Positions 12,801 to 21,652 of a DNA stretch of 64,000 bases are shown one piece after another. The stretch's first letter is position 1; each line of letters begins with the position of its first letter. Both the position numbers and the translations under genes were made by a program. Below the pieces are notes generated by a model. It was given only the letters and a program-made list of their open reading frames with translations. It was not told the origin of the DNA and made no database searches. The DNA lies in the NCBI GenBank assembly GCA_037179385.1, contig CM074190.1:8271784-8335783 (forward strand), written 5' to 3'. The stretch is from Holothuria scabra. Taxonomy: Eukaryota > Echinodermata > Holothuroidea > Aspidochirotida > Holothuriidae.

Positions 12801-15800
12801 TATATCTTTGTACTCCATTTTGCCAAGCTCACATTTAAACATGTTTTCTAGGTTTCTGGTGACTATTACTGGATTATTTCCTCAAAAAATTCACTTTTTT
12901 TTGGATTTTCTTTTGTGATCCTTTCTGACATGATGGTGACCTGTTTTGACCAGATGCGATGAGTATCCTGTCTTTTTGGGGGGCTTTTTAGGCTCTTAGC
13001 TTAAGGTTTCGGTGGGGTTCGTTCCCGCTAGTTTGGGTTCGTGTTAGACTAGTCAACCTGGGCTCATTTCCCCTATCCTGCCTTCTACTTATCTTTGCAA
13101 TCCCAGCTTGACTACAACTAACCCAGATACAGGGAATTTGGGGAATTTCTGTATGGTGTTTGGAAATCTTTGAAAAAATGATTTTGAAGTGTTTGTAGAG
13201 AAAGATGTACATGATGTCAAGAGTAGCGAAGAATATGTGAGTGAGATATTGTAATAATAATGATAGTAATAATTAGGCCTTGAAGGGCAGTTGTTTTACG
13301 ACGCTAAGAGACCTGCAATAAGTGAGAAGCCATTGGCTCATGATTACAGCTTCACGTCTGGTGGCAACCAATTCAACAACTTGGATCAAATCTGGTATTT
13401 TTTTGAAAGGCCAGTTCAGATGGGAAAACCATAGATTGCTCTTGGATGAAAAACCCACCTTACTTTGACCCAGCCAGGAATTGAACTTGAGACCTCCCGA
13501 TTGCTAAGCTTCATCGCTTCAAATGCCACAGCCTTTATCCACTCGGCCATAGCACATAGCACCAGTATGCTTACTGATAGCATTTTGCATGTGAATGCAG
13601 ACATGTGACATTCCTCTTTTCTTGGTCTTCATGGACTGGTTCAAAATACTTGATTTACGCTTTGTCAAGACCATGAAATTGCTCATGATTTAGTCAAATT
13701 TAGGCCTGAGTCAGTCAGGTACCTGACTGCACATATGGTTACTCAAGTCTAAATGAAGAAAAAAAAATTAAAGGTTAACCCATATGTTTAGTAACACGGT
13801 AACAGAGGTGTAACTACCCTAGGAAAATCCCTGTCTATCTTACATTCATCAAAACCCAAAATTTTGTCACACAAAGAGATATTTCTTTTCCAGCAGTTTT
13901 CAGCATTGTCTTAAGCTTTTGGTACTCATTAGAAGTGGCCAATTGGAACTGCTCTTTCAGCTGCTTTGCATAAAGAAGGAAAAAGACAGAAATAGGATGC
14001 TTGTACATTAAAGTATTTTATCAACACAGTAACTTATTAAGACTAAACTGGGTCTTTGGTCTAAGGAAATGCACTCCTGGTTGGCAAAAAGCACAGGGGG
14101 GGGGGAGTGCCACCAGTTTTGTCAAACAAGGGTAGAGGCAGTTATATATCCTAATGTCCATGACAACAACTTGCTGAACGTGCACATTTCAAGTTCCAAA
14201 AAAAGTGCAGGATGAAAAAAAACACATATTTTGAACTGTTGTGTGTTTTGCACTTTTGAATATTGAACATTGTACAGATAGAACTATGTGTCATTTGTTT
14301 AGGGCAAGGGTGACCTCCTTAGGTATGGAGTGTGTTGCAGAATGTCAACATTAAAAATAGATTTTATGTCGTTTTACATGTATACAACTACCAGAAAACC
14401 TTGGATCATGTGTATTTGTAAACAGTTTACGTGCATTTTTCATCAAGTTCTTACAAAAATTTTTCCTTTCCTCTGCAGGCAAAAAGAACAAATTAAGGAC
14501 ATACTATCTCTCCTGGCTCAAACAGAAGTTTGTTAAAAATGAAGACAATGGGGTAGGTTTCCACCAAACTTTTTTGTTTTGTTAATCATTAAAGTGTCTG
14601 AAGTGAGGAAATTTTCTGTTTGTTTGATTTTACATCATATATGAAGGTTCTAGTTCACAGATTTTATCATTAGTAGGAAAAGCCACACTTTTAAAAAAAA
14701 AGGTTGAACATTTATCTTTTACTGTTGTATCCTTTTAGTCAGATAAGATCCATTTTAAACCATGAAGAATTTTACTGGTTTAGTGCACAATATATCATAA
14801 CTAAATTTTTATTTTCCATCATGACCTTTGATGGACTATGGACTGTGAAACATGTTATGATAAACTACTGTATCTTTACATACAGAGGTGTAGAATGTTA
14901 TCTGTGCAGCAGCGTTCATGCTAAAGGTTGGGATTTCTGCATTGAAGTGGGATTCCTTCAAAACTAGTATGGTTGGTAGAAAACCCCTGCACATTTGTAG
15001 CCTCTAATACAACCAAAATACCAGCAAAGAAAAACATTTTGCTGAACCTTGAAACACAACACTATCAACAAAGCAGAAAATGGTCTCTTTTTTGTTGATG
15101 CAAAGATTGCGGTGCAGTAAGTTGTCAAACTTCCTGTTTCCCCTGTTCAGAAAAGCTTTTATCACATTGCATAGTTACTCCAAGACTTTCGATTGTCTTT
15201 TTTTTTTTTTTTGTTGTTTTTACCCCTTAAATTGTTCTTCCAGCCCCTCTCTGTTTATCAAAGCAAAATGTATGTTATTGAATTCAAATTTATAATGATG
15301 TTATCCTGACATTGTTCATTCCAGCAAACGTTAGTCGCAAGAGGTAAAGCTGGGTTCGTTTCAGTTGGAGATTTAGAGGGATGCATTCATTATAAGATTG
15401 TCAAGTACGACAAAATCAAGTTCTTGGTGATAGCTCTAAAAGATAGCATAGAAATTTATGCGTGGGCACCAAAACCCTATCACAAATTCATGGCATTTAA
15501 GGTAAGTTCTTTAAACTTTCAGTTTAGTTTCTGCTGAACTAACTATACTTTTTAAATATTTCTACCTTTAAAGTTTATCAGATATTAAGTGAAATGGACC
15601 AAAATTGTCTGCCATTGCCCTTTCAGTTTTAATCATCCTGCTTTAACCTGCCCTGGTGGGCTCTCATGCCACTGTGCTTGGTGCTCAGCATAAGCAATGG
15701 AGTAGGGAAAACAAGCCAGTGAGCCACAACTGGAAAAAAGCCAGCAAAACTTAAACCAATTGGTTAGAAACTGGAACTGTTGTGTCACATGGTGATATTG

Positions 15801-18800
15801 TTTTGTCCCATCATGCTTCCATCATGTAGTAGTTTCTTAGTAAAATGAGATTTAACGACACACCAACACATACGTTATATAGTGTCAGTCAACTCAGTTA
15901 AAAGTCCAAAGTATAAACTTATGTTCCAGTATGGTTCGAGCTCAAATTTGTTTTCCCTTTAGTAGCCTCCTTTGATAGATAGGAAATACCATTGGCCTAT
16001 TCTACAACCACCAGCCCACAGGGGCTACATTATTTAACAGAGCATCAGAGGTCTGGGTGGGTCATACCAAAGACTTTAAAAATGGAACCTTCTGCCATAC
16101 TGCTTGGTGCTTAGCATAAGCAATGAAAATATGGAAATCAAACCAATGACCCATAATTGGAGGATAGGCTGAGGCTGGCCAACATAAGCTGATAAACCTT
16201 TTAAACTGAGTGGTATAAAATCCCATCTCACTTACTAACATTCTTTACCCCTCTGACCAAAATTCATAGCTCCACCAAGTTTTTTAAATGAGTACAGTAA
16301 GGTAACTAGCAGTTTGAAGTGATACCATACATTGTCATGATATCAAACAAAAAGTTTACATGAGGGAAGATATATTTACTCAGCTCAAGTCAGTATATCA
16401 TTGATGTCACATAATCAAATCCTGTGGTCAAAAATTCTTTAATTGGGATGGAATGTATTTGTTCAAGTTTTAATCTGATCATTGTGATTTTATTTTGGAT
16501 AGCAAACATCACCTGCATTTCAGAAAAATTCCATTTGTTTGTTAAGCTGGCAGTAATTGACATCAATTTTTTTTTTCTCATCAGGTTTTTCAGTGCCTAC
16601 CTTTGATATGTACTTGAAAGTTTTTGCATATTTTCTCTCTCTTCAGTCATTCCCCAACTTGTCCCACCGTCCTCTAATTGTTGATCTAACAATTGAAGAT
16701 AAACAGAAACTAAAGGTCATCTATGGGTCTGTCGGTGGATTCCATGCCATTGATCTTGACTCTGCCACGGTCAAGGACATCTACAGACCTTCCCCAGTAA
16801 GTGGAATTTTTACCTATCCTCCTCCCTCAAGGTATGTCCATGAACCACTTTCATCTAGTATAATATCCCTATTTTGCAAAAACCCACTGAAATAATCCTT
16901 TTTTTAAGCTTCACATTGACAGGGGACAATCAGACTTTGTTTTCTCCAATTTTCCAAGATGTAAATCCCTGTGCCACAATCAAACACTGAGTTCAAGCTA
17001 ACAAAAAATGACCTGTCAATCATGGTCTGATGTTGTGTTTGGTCACCACATGGATAAGACTGCCATACGTATGCATCTGTGTGGAAATTTTTTTCACTCC
17101 AAAAATATTATGAAGTTCTGATCCAACAGTAGTTAACACAGGATTAACATTTCTTCTGATTTGAAAGACCTCTTCAAAGTCTGTTGATTCTGATAAAAAA
17201 ATCACTGAACAAGGAAAAACAAAGTGATGGACCAGAGAGTTAATAGTGGCCCAAACTCTGGTTGCCTCTTTAAGTTCATAGCACTTCAAAATGTCTTTTA
17301 CATCCAATAACTGGACTGATCATTTTCATGTCACCAGTTAAATAAAAAACTGCCTAAATGTCATTTTGGGAATTGCACATGTTCCACTAAAAGAATGGAT
17401 TGTAAAGCTTTTTACCCAGGTTCCTATTTAATGATTCAAGTTCATTCCTAAAAAATCACAGCCATCCATTGACCAAGTATTAACAGATGGTGATCACTCT
17501 AACATCCCACTTCACTTAAATGTACTGTAAAACAGTTTATGTTTTCACTATATTTTCAGACAGATTATCCTATACATTTGTCCCAAACTTTCCTTCATTA
17601 TTTTGCCCTGCCATGTCGAGCCCTGTCATAGGCTGTATAAACATTCGTAGAAAGATGACATCATTAGAGATCTACATGGCCCCCATCTTACCTCCTATTT
17701 ATATTTTTTATGAGTGGGGGTGGGTAGGCATAAAGCCTCAGTCCGTCTTGAAGTGGATCCCATCAAATCGATTACTTGCCAAATGTTTACCGCAGTTCAT
17801 GAAGGGTTACATGATGCCTTTTACAATAAAATATCTGTTTGTGATATTATTAGGGTCAACAAATGAATCATTATAGCAATGTAAAAACATGATAGTCAGA
17901 AGTGGATTACACTATGTAAATAATGATGTAAATTACATGTTTTAAGAGTAAATAATCAAATTTTGATTCCTCATCATTTTTTACAGGAAATGGTTGGTTC
18001 CTTTCAGCCTCACTGTATTGTGATTTTACCAGACCTCAGCGGCAAGAACCTTTTACTTTGTTATAATAGTAAGTGTTTGGCTTTTGTTGGGAATTAACGA
18101 GGGGCAAGGAGTTATTTTTTGTCTTTATTTCACCCTGTTTTGTTCTCAGAAGGGAGTTACATTACTTGCTACAAATGTCTCCTGATGGACAAAATTTTTT
18201 TGGGGTCAGTAGTCTTTGTTGAGCCAGCTTCTCCATTTGCTTTTACAAAGCGGTTGTCAAGGTACAAAATGTATGTTTTAAAATGCACTCTCTGTCGCAA
18301 AATTTGTAATTCAGCTTGTACTGCTTTAGAATTGTGTTTTGTGATAAACCAAATAAGTTAAAATTGATGAACACCATTTACCTGCCTTTAAATTTACATA
18401 CAGCTTTGACACAATAAGTCATTTTTATTTTTTACTAAAACAGTTTCCATTTGGGTACTAGATTTTCTTAATTTCATTGCTGATGAGGGAGTTAGACTTT
18501 GATATCATTTCATCCCCTTTCTGGCGGACCGACGAATAGCAAAATCAAGAATCTGTCGATCCTGTATTTCATGAATCTGTGGATCTTGTATTTCACATAG
18601 TGACGAATGTTGTTTTATGTGGAGAATTTTTGCCGTATTCATCGTTTTTATATTTGGAATTGTAGAAAATACTATATTTTACAAAGTTGTTGCAATTTTT
18701 AAGGCAGAGGTAAACAGATTTCAGCAAAAAATGCATTCGTCACTATGCCAAAATTGCCAAATTTTCACATTCGTCACTATGCCAATTTGTGATTCGTCAG

Positions 18801-21652
18801 TACACCAGAAATGGGACGATATTTCGGTCTAGGCAGTAATATTTGAAGATACCTGAAGTATAAATTCATCGTGTATCTTCTATTTATGTTGTATTTCTAC
18901 AAGTAATCCTTTTGCACCTTTTTACTCTAGATGAAGGAGTATTTATAGATACCGATGGTAAAACTTTTAAGGATGTCATCCTACAATGGGGTGAACTGCC
19001 AACATCTGTAGGTAAGTCACCACTGGTCATCTAGTTTGTTTATAATTGAGGCGAGTCCTGGAAAATCCAGACTAAGTTTGCTTTGCAGACAAGATTAGTG
19101 ATTAAGGTTTGCTTTGCTCTGCTCTCTATGAAGTTGGATCTATATTGTACATGCAGTTAAGAGACTTAAAAAGAATTGCCCAAAGCCATATTTATTTTTT
19201 GATATATTGAAGAGGAACATATTCTTCTGGTGAAAGTTTTATTCATTTCCCATGTTCAGTTCTCGAGATATTAGCGATTAAATGTGAGAATTTTTCTAAA
19301 AAAGGATAGAATTGAAGCAAGCAGTCATGAAGTCATGGGTTCTTTTGGTTTTCCAATGTTTTGTTTTTCTTTATTTTTGATAACATAAGTGCAGCTTGGG
19401 CAATGGAATTTAAAAAATGATATATGACAGGTGCAAGATAGCATTTCCAATCAATTTATGGTCAAACTTGTAGGATGAGAAATAAAGAAAAAAAAAAAAC
19501 ATTGGCCAACAATGTGAATCCATGACATCACACCTCCTTGCTTCAAGTCCACATTTGTAGAAAGGCCAATATCTTGAAAACCAAACCTGGGAAATGAATA
19601 AAAGTTTCATCAGAATACTTAGAGTGTGTTCCTCTGTAATTTATCAAACATAAATTTGGATCTGGACTAATCTTTTTAGATAAACAGAACCTGCAGTGGT
19701 ATTCTTTAATAACCTTAAGCAATCAAAAGTCACCAAACACCTAACCTCAGGGAAACTTCTTGCAAGGTGCACCTGTGTTTGCCAAGTGCAAATGTAGGTG
19801 TATGTCATTTCATGATAATACTTCTTTAAGTGTGGGGGAAATGTTTAAAATTTAATTGACTGAAGAGATAGAGTCATGGAGATAGTCATGGAGATAGACA
19901 CAGGTTGTTCGTTTGAATGCAGTATTTTTGACGTGAATAGGTGTAAAGTTTTAAGTGTACACTTCATGTAAGCCAAGCTCAGAACAAACTGAACAGACAC
20001 ATAATCTTACCCACTGCATGCTATTCAGCTTTAGTAATCTAATAACCTCACTTTGAGGTAGCCTTGCATGAAGTATGTATGAAGTTTTATACTCGGTGCA
20101 CCACTTTCAAAATTAATTGAAACGTAAGTGCAGCATTCTTCCACAGTGTTAGTACTAATATGTATGCATTTTGAGTACAAACTATGTTATAATTAACAGG
20201 AAGTGAAGTCATCTCATCTGTTTGATTCCTCCAATAGCATACATCAGCACAGGACAGATTATGGGTTGGGGTAACAAGGCTATAGAGATTCGTTCAGCAG
20301 AGACAGGTCACTTGGACGGTGTTTTCATGCACAAACACAGTCAGCAGCTACGATTTCTTTGTGAAAGAAATGACAAGGTAAAATTTTGTCACTGGATTTT
20401 TTTTTTTTGAGCAATTGAATGTAATGATTGTTTATTAAATCCCTAAAATTTATTTCAGTCAGATTATTAACTGCCTTTAAGTTTTGGAAATTTGAGACAG
20501 GCTCTGCAATCATGATAATGTGTGTCAAAGTATATGTTGATGTTTCATTAGATACCTTCTAGGTCCTCACTGATGAATTGTATGTATAGATATCTCAAGT
20601 CCTGGATGGTTTAACTCTGGACAGTCTATTGTTAAGTATTTACATACCATTGACTTACTGCAAACATGAACAGAGCATCCTTCACTGAGTTACTAACTTG
20701 TACAAACGTGTGTATTTTGTTGCCATCATTTGTGTCAGAATAAGCATAGCAAGATGGCTGCCTCTTATGACTTAGTGGGTAAAAGTTGAGATTTGCTCAA
20801 GTGTGGTTCAAATAGACAGAGTGGCAATGGCCATCTGGAAATGATTTAAACAAGGAGAGGAGGACAAACAGACATGATCTATCTGATACCAATGATATAA
20901 AAATTTAGAAAATTGCCTAATTTTGGGAAGTCACAAAGAGCAAAATTCCCAACAAACTGGTTTGCCAGACAAACTATTGTCATGGTCACCATGTTTGGTA
21001 AAGCCAGGGTGTGGGAAATGTTTGTAGGTTATTGGAATGGTTTTACATGAATGTAGTTTTTCTTCATAAACCTACTTAACAGAAGGAGATAATAAAAAAT
21101 CCATTGAACTTATATATCGCCAAATCAGGAACAAAAGTGTAGCTGGTCTAGGCGCTTGACAAAAAATAGAATCAAACAACAAATTCATTTCAATCAAAGA
21201 AGCCAGCAAAAAAATGAGTCTTGAGGTTACACTTAAATATAGAAAAATTAGTACATAACCGAATATGGTCAGGTAACTGGTTCCACAAGTAGGGAGCAGC
21301 AAATGCACCATTGTAGGTAGCACTATTTTGCACTTTGACCTCCTATTGTGAAGTTTTTTTTTTTTTCAAAAAAGAACCCTCTCTCTAGACCTCCCACTGG
21401 CTGATAATAATGTGTAAATGTTAAAAGAAACAGACTTCTGGTTGGTATCCACCCCTGTGACACTTCTATTTAAGTCTACATCTATGAAACCCCCCCCCCC
21501 CCCCCTCTCTTTTGAGAACAAATCGCTGCCCTTGATTTTTGTACATGCCTTATTTTTTCCTCTACTTTGAACAGGTTTTCTTCGCATCTATACGGCCATC
21601 AAATTCTCAGGTTTACTTCCTGACATTAAAAGCTGGTCTTGGCAACTGGTAG
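733..21652 (+). CDS. MAP4K4: MAP4K4/TNIK/MINK1-type Ste20 kinase, C-terminal part (15 exons, 5'-truncated by the window)
   Basis: Members of this germinal-centre-kinase family (Misshapen in flies) are cytoplasmic Ser/Thr kinases acting in JNK, Hippo, Rap2 and cytoskeletal signalling. The 15 exons chain without a phase conflict and give about 655 residues ending in a TAG stop at 21650-21652. In order they encode a proline/serine linker, an acidic run (DDDDSDEDD), a PPPY-containing basic segment, the conserved [20 protein letters not shown] block that opens the CNH domain, and the complete CNH domain (about the last 310 residues) ending in W. Phrases such as [14 protein letters not shown] and [13 protein letters not shown] are close to identical to vertebrate family members as I recall them. 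The kinase domain and coiled coil are outside the window. An invertebrate copy is probably co-orthologous to all three vertebrate paralogues, so the symbol is a family label. Two exons have tandemly duplicated donor ends. Confidence 0.95.
817..3504 (+). other. Intron A-B
   Basis: Intron between the first two visible exons. It contains a transposon-like insertion at 1207-1559. The rest is AT-rich with no recognised gene. Confidence 0.6.
1207..1559. mobile_element. Non-autonomous DNA transposon with CAGGG-type termini
   Basis: The ends are inverted copies: CAGGGCTCGATTTTC on the left and GAAAATCGAGGCCTG on the right. Next to them come inverted TGGTTGTCC/GGACAACCA motifs, repeated several times inside. 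The direct repeat TGGAG abuts both ends. The CAGGG start resembles hAT termini, but the target duplication is shorter than the usual 8 bp. No transposase is encoded. Confidence 0.65.
3505..3623 (+). CDS. MAP4K4: Kinase gene exon B (linker)
   Basis: 119 nt, phase 1 in, phase 0 out. It encodes [20 protein letters not shown] through GPAKDPM. Acceptor ATTATAG, donor GTAAAG at 3624. The last ~26 nt of the exon plus the donor are repeated 64 bp downstream. Confidence 0.85.
3598..3713 (+). repeat. Tandem duplication of exon end and splice donor (2 copies, 64-bp period)
   Basis: The exon B end, its GTAAAG donor and about 26 nt of intron (3598-3650) recur at 3662-3713 with few changes. This creates a second potential donor at 3688. 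Use of it would shift the frame, because 64 is not a multiple of 3. Confidence 0.85.
3624..4458 (+). other. Intron B-C
   Basis: Apart from the duplicated donor at its start I see nothing recognisable. Confidence 0.6.
4459..4598 (+). CDS. MAP4K4: Kinase gene exon C (acidic linker)
   Basis: 140 nt, phase 0 in, phase 2 out. It starts [14 protein letters not shown], matching the conserved DLTALAKEL-type motif of vertebrate MAP4K4/TNIK, then carries the acidic run [16 protein letters not shown]. Acceptor TTTTACAG, donor GTGAGT. Confidence 0.93.
7267..7715 (+). repeat. Dispersed repeat R1 (SINE/MITE-like), interrupted copy
   Basis: R1 has the landmarks CATACCAAAGACT, GTGCTTGGTGCTCAGCA, GAGCCACAACTGGAAAAAAG and CCAATTGGTTAGAAACTGAG. 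It recurs across the window: + strand at 12490, 15650, 16060 and 44140, - strand at 24020, 29405 and 59375. In this copy the R1 sequence is split by the 267-bp element at 7362-7628. I did not find a clear tRNA-like head. Confidence 0.75.
7362..7628 (+). mobile_element. 267-bp hAT-type MITE (copy 1)
   Basis: It starts CATGGGAGTCCCCAGG and ends GATGCCCATG. It is flanked by GCTACAAC and GCCACAAC, a near-perfect 8-bp target duplication that belongs to the R1 repeat it entered. A second copy of the same element lies inverted at 57518-57791. No coding capacity. Confidence 0.88.
7772..7821 (+). CDS. MAP4K4: Kinase gene exon D
   Basis: 50 nt, phase 2 in, phase 1 out: [16 protein letters not shown]. 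The TFIVHE(D) phrase corresponds to the MIVHDD segment of vertebrate MAP4K4. Donor GTAAGC. Confidence 0.9.
7822..9526 (+). other. Intron D-E
   Basis: Contains C-rich tracts and a low-complexity palindromic AT region near 9090-9230. No gene seen. Confidence 0.55.
9090..9230. repeat. Low-complexity ACAATGCAAT-type repeat with dyad symmetry
   Basis: Short imperfect units (TACAATGCAATT, TGTACTTTGTTGTACTG, TACAACAAAGTACAATG) run in both orientations and could fold into a hairpin. Related words recur at about 9370-9430. Confidence 0.6.
9527..9609 (+). CDS. MAP4K4: Kinase gene exon E
   Basis: 83 nt, phase 1 in, phase 0 out: [20 protein letters not shown] then SNSNARNQ. The SEGSFVIG phrase parallels the SKEGTLIV segment of the vertebrate proteins. 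Acceptor TTCTTCAG, donor GTATAC. Confidence 0.9.
10028..10222 (+). CDS. MAP4K4: Kinase gene exon F (basic proline/serine-rich linker with PPxY motif)
   Basis: 195 nt, phase 0 on both sides, so it could be skipped in frame. It carries [15 protein letters not shown] (a PPPY WW-domain ligand motif) and repeated [11 protein letters not shown] / SPVPDRR segments with SP dipeptides that are candidate proline-directed phosphosites. The acceptor AAG follows a long pyrimidine-rich tract at 9850-9960. Donor GTAAGT. Confidence 0.88.
10745..11114 (+). CDS. MAP4K4: Kinase gene exon G (linker to start of CNH domain)
   Basis: 370 nt, phase 0 in, phase 1 out. A glycine/serine linker leads into [18 protein letters not shown] and the highly conserved [20 protein letters not shown] that begins the CNH domain in this family. 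Acceptor TTTATAG, donor GTAAGG. The open frame runs past the donor into the intron, but homology stops at LWG. Confidence 0.97.
11115..11979 (+). other. Intron G-H
   Basis: No recognisable feature in this ~0.9-kb intron. Confidence 0.55.
11980..12123 (+). CDS. MAP4K4: Kinase gene exon H (CNH)
   Basis: 144 nt, phase 1 on both sides: [20 protein letters not shown] through [21 protein letters not shown]. This is a CNH beta-propeller strand set, colinear with vertebrate MAP4K4. The donor GTAATG at 12124 lies in the first unit of a five-copy tandem repeat. Confidence 0.97.
12113..12400 (+). repeat. Five-copy 66-67-bp tandem repeat carrying the exon H splice donor
   Basis: The unit GTCTGCATAGCAGGTAATG plus about 48 nt of intron recurs with potential donors at 12124, 12191, 12257, 12324 and 12391. 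The first three units are nearly identical. The fourth and fifth are diverged but keep GGTAATG or GGTAAATG. The first unit contains the last codons of exon H. Confidence 0.92.
12490..12645 (+). repeat. Dispersed repeat R1 copy
   Basis: Shows CATACCAAAGACTTG, GTGCTTGGTGCTCAGCATCA, GGCTGTGGCTGGCCTGACTT and AACCTCATCTAA, the same order of landmarks as the other R1 copies. Confidence 0.75.
12646..14478 (+). other. Remainder of intron H-I
   Basis: Apart from the SINE at 13260-13565 and a G-run near 14095-14104 I see no feature before the next exon. Confidence 0.55.
13260..13565 (-). repeat. tRNA-derived SINE
   Basis: On the - strand, TGGCCGAGTGGATAAAGGC (box A type, 13531-13549) and a box B-like GGTCTCAAGTTCAATTCC (13477-13494) are spaced as in a tRNA with a long variable arm (Leu/Ser class). 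The flanks do not form an acceptor stem, and an unrelated body follows to about 13260. This marks a pol III SINE rather than a working tRNA gene. Confidence 0.75.
14479..14552 (+). CDS. MAP4K4: Kinase gene exon I (CNH)
   Basis: 74 nt, phase 1 in, phase 0 out: [20 protein letters not shown] then EDNG. Matches the KKDKLRVYYLSWLRNKI segment of vertebrate MAP4K4. Acceptor CTCTGCAG, donor GTAGGT. Confidence 0.97.
15325..15501 (+). CDS. MAP4K4: Kinase gene exon J (CNH)
   Basis: 177 nt, phase 0 on both sides. It includes [40 protein letters not shown] and KFMAFK, the most conserved part of the CNH domain. Acceptor TTCCAG, donor GTAAGT. Confidence 0.98.
15640..15790 (+). repeat. Dispersed repeat R1 copy
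   Basis: Contains GTGCTTGGTGCTCAGCATAA, GAGCCACAACTGGAAAAAAG and CCAATTGGTTAGAAACTG. It is the cleanest R1 copy in the window. Confidence 0.8.
15945..16035 (+). repeat. Dispersed repeat R2 (SINE core-like)
   Basis: The landmark is CTTTAGT..CTCCTTT..GATAG.AGGAAATACCAT..GCATATTCTACAACC..CAGCCCACA.GGGGC. Further copies are at 28545-28640 (+) and 32560-32660 (-). It resembles the conserved central domains shared by many metazoan SINEs. That comparison is from memory. Confidence 0.6.
16055..16240 (+). repeat. Dispersed repeat R1 copy
   Basis: Shows CATACCAAAGACTTTAAAAA, GCTTGGTGCTTAGCATAAGC and GCTGAGGCTGGCC, ending in AAATCCCATCTCACTTAC. Adjacent to the R2 copy. Confidence 0.75.
16647..16796 (+). 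CDS. MAP4K4: Kinase gene exon K (CNH)
   Basis: 150 nt, phase 0 on both sides: [20 protein letters not shown], then [20 protein letters not shown] and [10 protein letters not shown]. Colinear with the vertebrate CNH domain. Acceptor CTCTTCAG, donor GTAAGT. Confidence 0.97.
16797..17986 (+). other. Intron K-L
   Basis: 1.2 kb. Contains a 118-residue open frame at 17520-17876 with no recognisable domain. Nothing else seen. Confidence 0.5.
17987..18068 (+). CDS. MAP4K4: Kinase gene exon L (CNH)
   Basis: 82 nt, phase 0 in, phase 1 out: [20 protein letters not shown] then NLLLCYN. Matches the [20 protein letters not shown] region. Donor GTAAGT. Confidence 0.96.
18521..18808. mobile_element. Small inverted-repeat element (MITE-like)
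   Basis: The ends CTGGCGGACCGACGAAT and ATTCGTCAGTACACCAG are imperfect inverted repeats. ATTCGTCACTATG recurs inside in both orientations. It lies in the intron before exon M. Confidence 0.55.
18931..19011 (+). CDS. MAP4K4: Kinase gene exon M (CNH)
   Basis: 81 nt, phase 1 on both sides: [20 protein letters not shown] then GELPTSV. Aligns with the [20 protein letters not shown] segment of vertebrate MAP4K4. Acceptor TACTCTAG, donor GTAAGT. Confidence 0.97.
19205..19635. repeat. Intronic fold-back repeat
   Basis: The left arm (19205-19390) and right arm (19475-19635) are imperfect inverted copies. For example AGTTTTATTCATTTCCCA on the left matches TGGGAAATGAATAAAAGTTT on the right, and CCAATGTTTTG matches the A-rich run before CATTGG. 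Spacer about 85 nt. The transcript could form a long imperfect hairpin. Confidence 0.75.
19636..20237 (+). other. Remainder of intron M-N
   Basis: Nothing recognisable. Confidence 0.5.
20238..20377 (+). CDS. MAP4K4: Kinase gene exon N (CNH)
   Basis: 140 nt, phase 1 in, phase 0 out: [20 protein letters not shown], then [20 protein letters not shown] and LCERNDK. Near-identical to the vertebrate CNH. Donor GTAAAA. Confidence 0.98.
20378..21574 (+). other. Last intron
   Basis: Contains the dispersed repeat at 21070-21345, a T-run near 21355 and a C-run near 21488. Otherwise unremarkable. Confidence 0.55.
21070..21345 (+). repeat. Dispersed repeat, degenerate
   Basis: Contains CTTATATATCGCCAAATC, CTAGGCGCTTGACAA, GAGTCTTGAGGTTACACTT and GTTCCACAAGTAGGGAGCAG. 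This word order resembles a dispersed repeat I associate with aquatic animal genomes. The family name is unknown to me. Confidence 0.5.
21575..21652 (+). CDS. MAP4K4: Kinase gene terminal coding exon
   Basis: 78 nt from acceptor [29 protein letters not shown] then GLGNW and TAG. It ends in the same terminal tryptophan as vertebrate MAP4K4 (..SLLSW), so the C-terminus looks complete. Confidence 0.97.
   Translation, partial: VFFASIRPSNSQVYFLTLKAGLGNW

Noticed and set aside
13474..13560. tRNA gene on the - strand
   Set aside because: Box A and box B-like sequences are present, but the flanks do not pair into an acceptor stem. Better explained as a tRNA-derived SINE.
17520..17876. 118-residue open frame in a kinase intron
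   Set aside because: No domain or splice support. Conserved CNH coding continues in exons on both sides without it.
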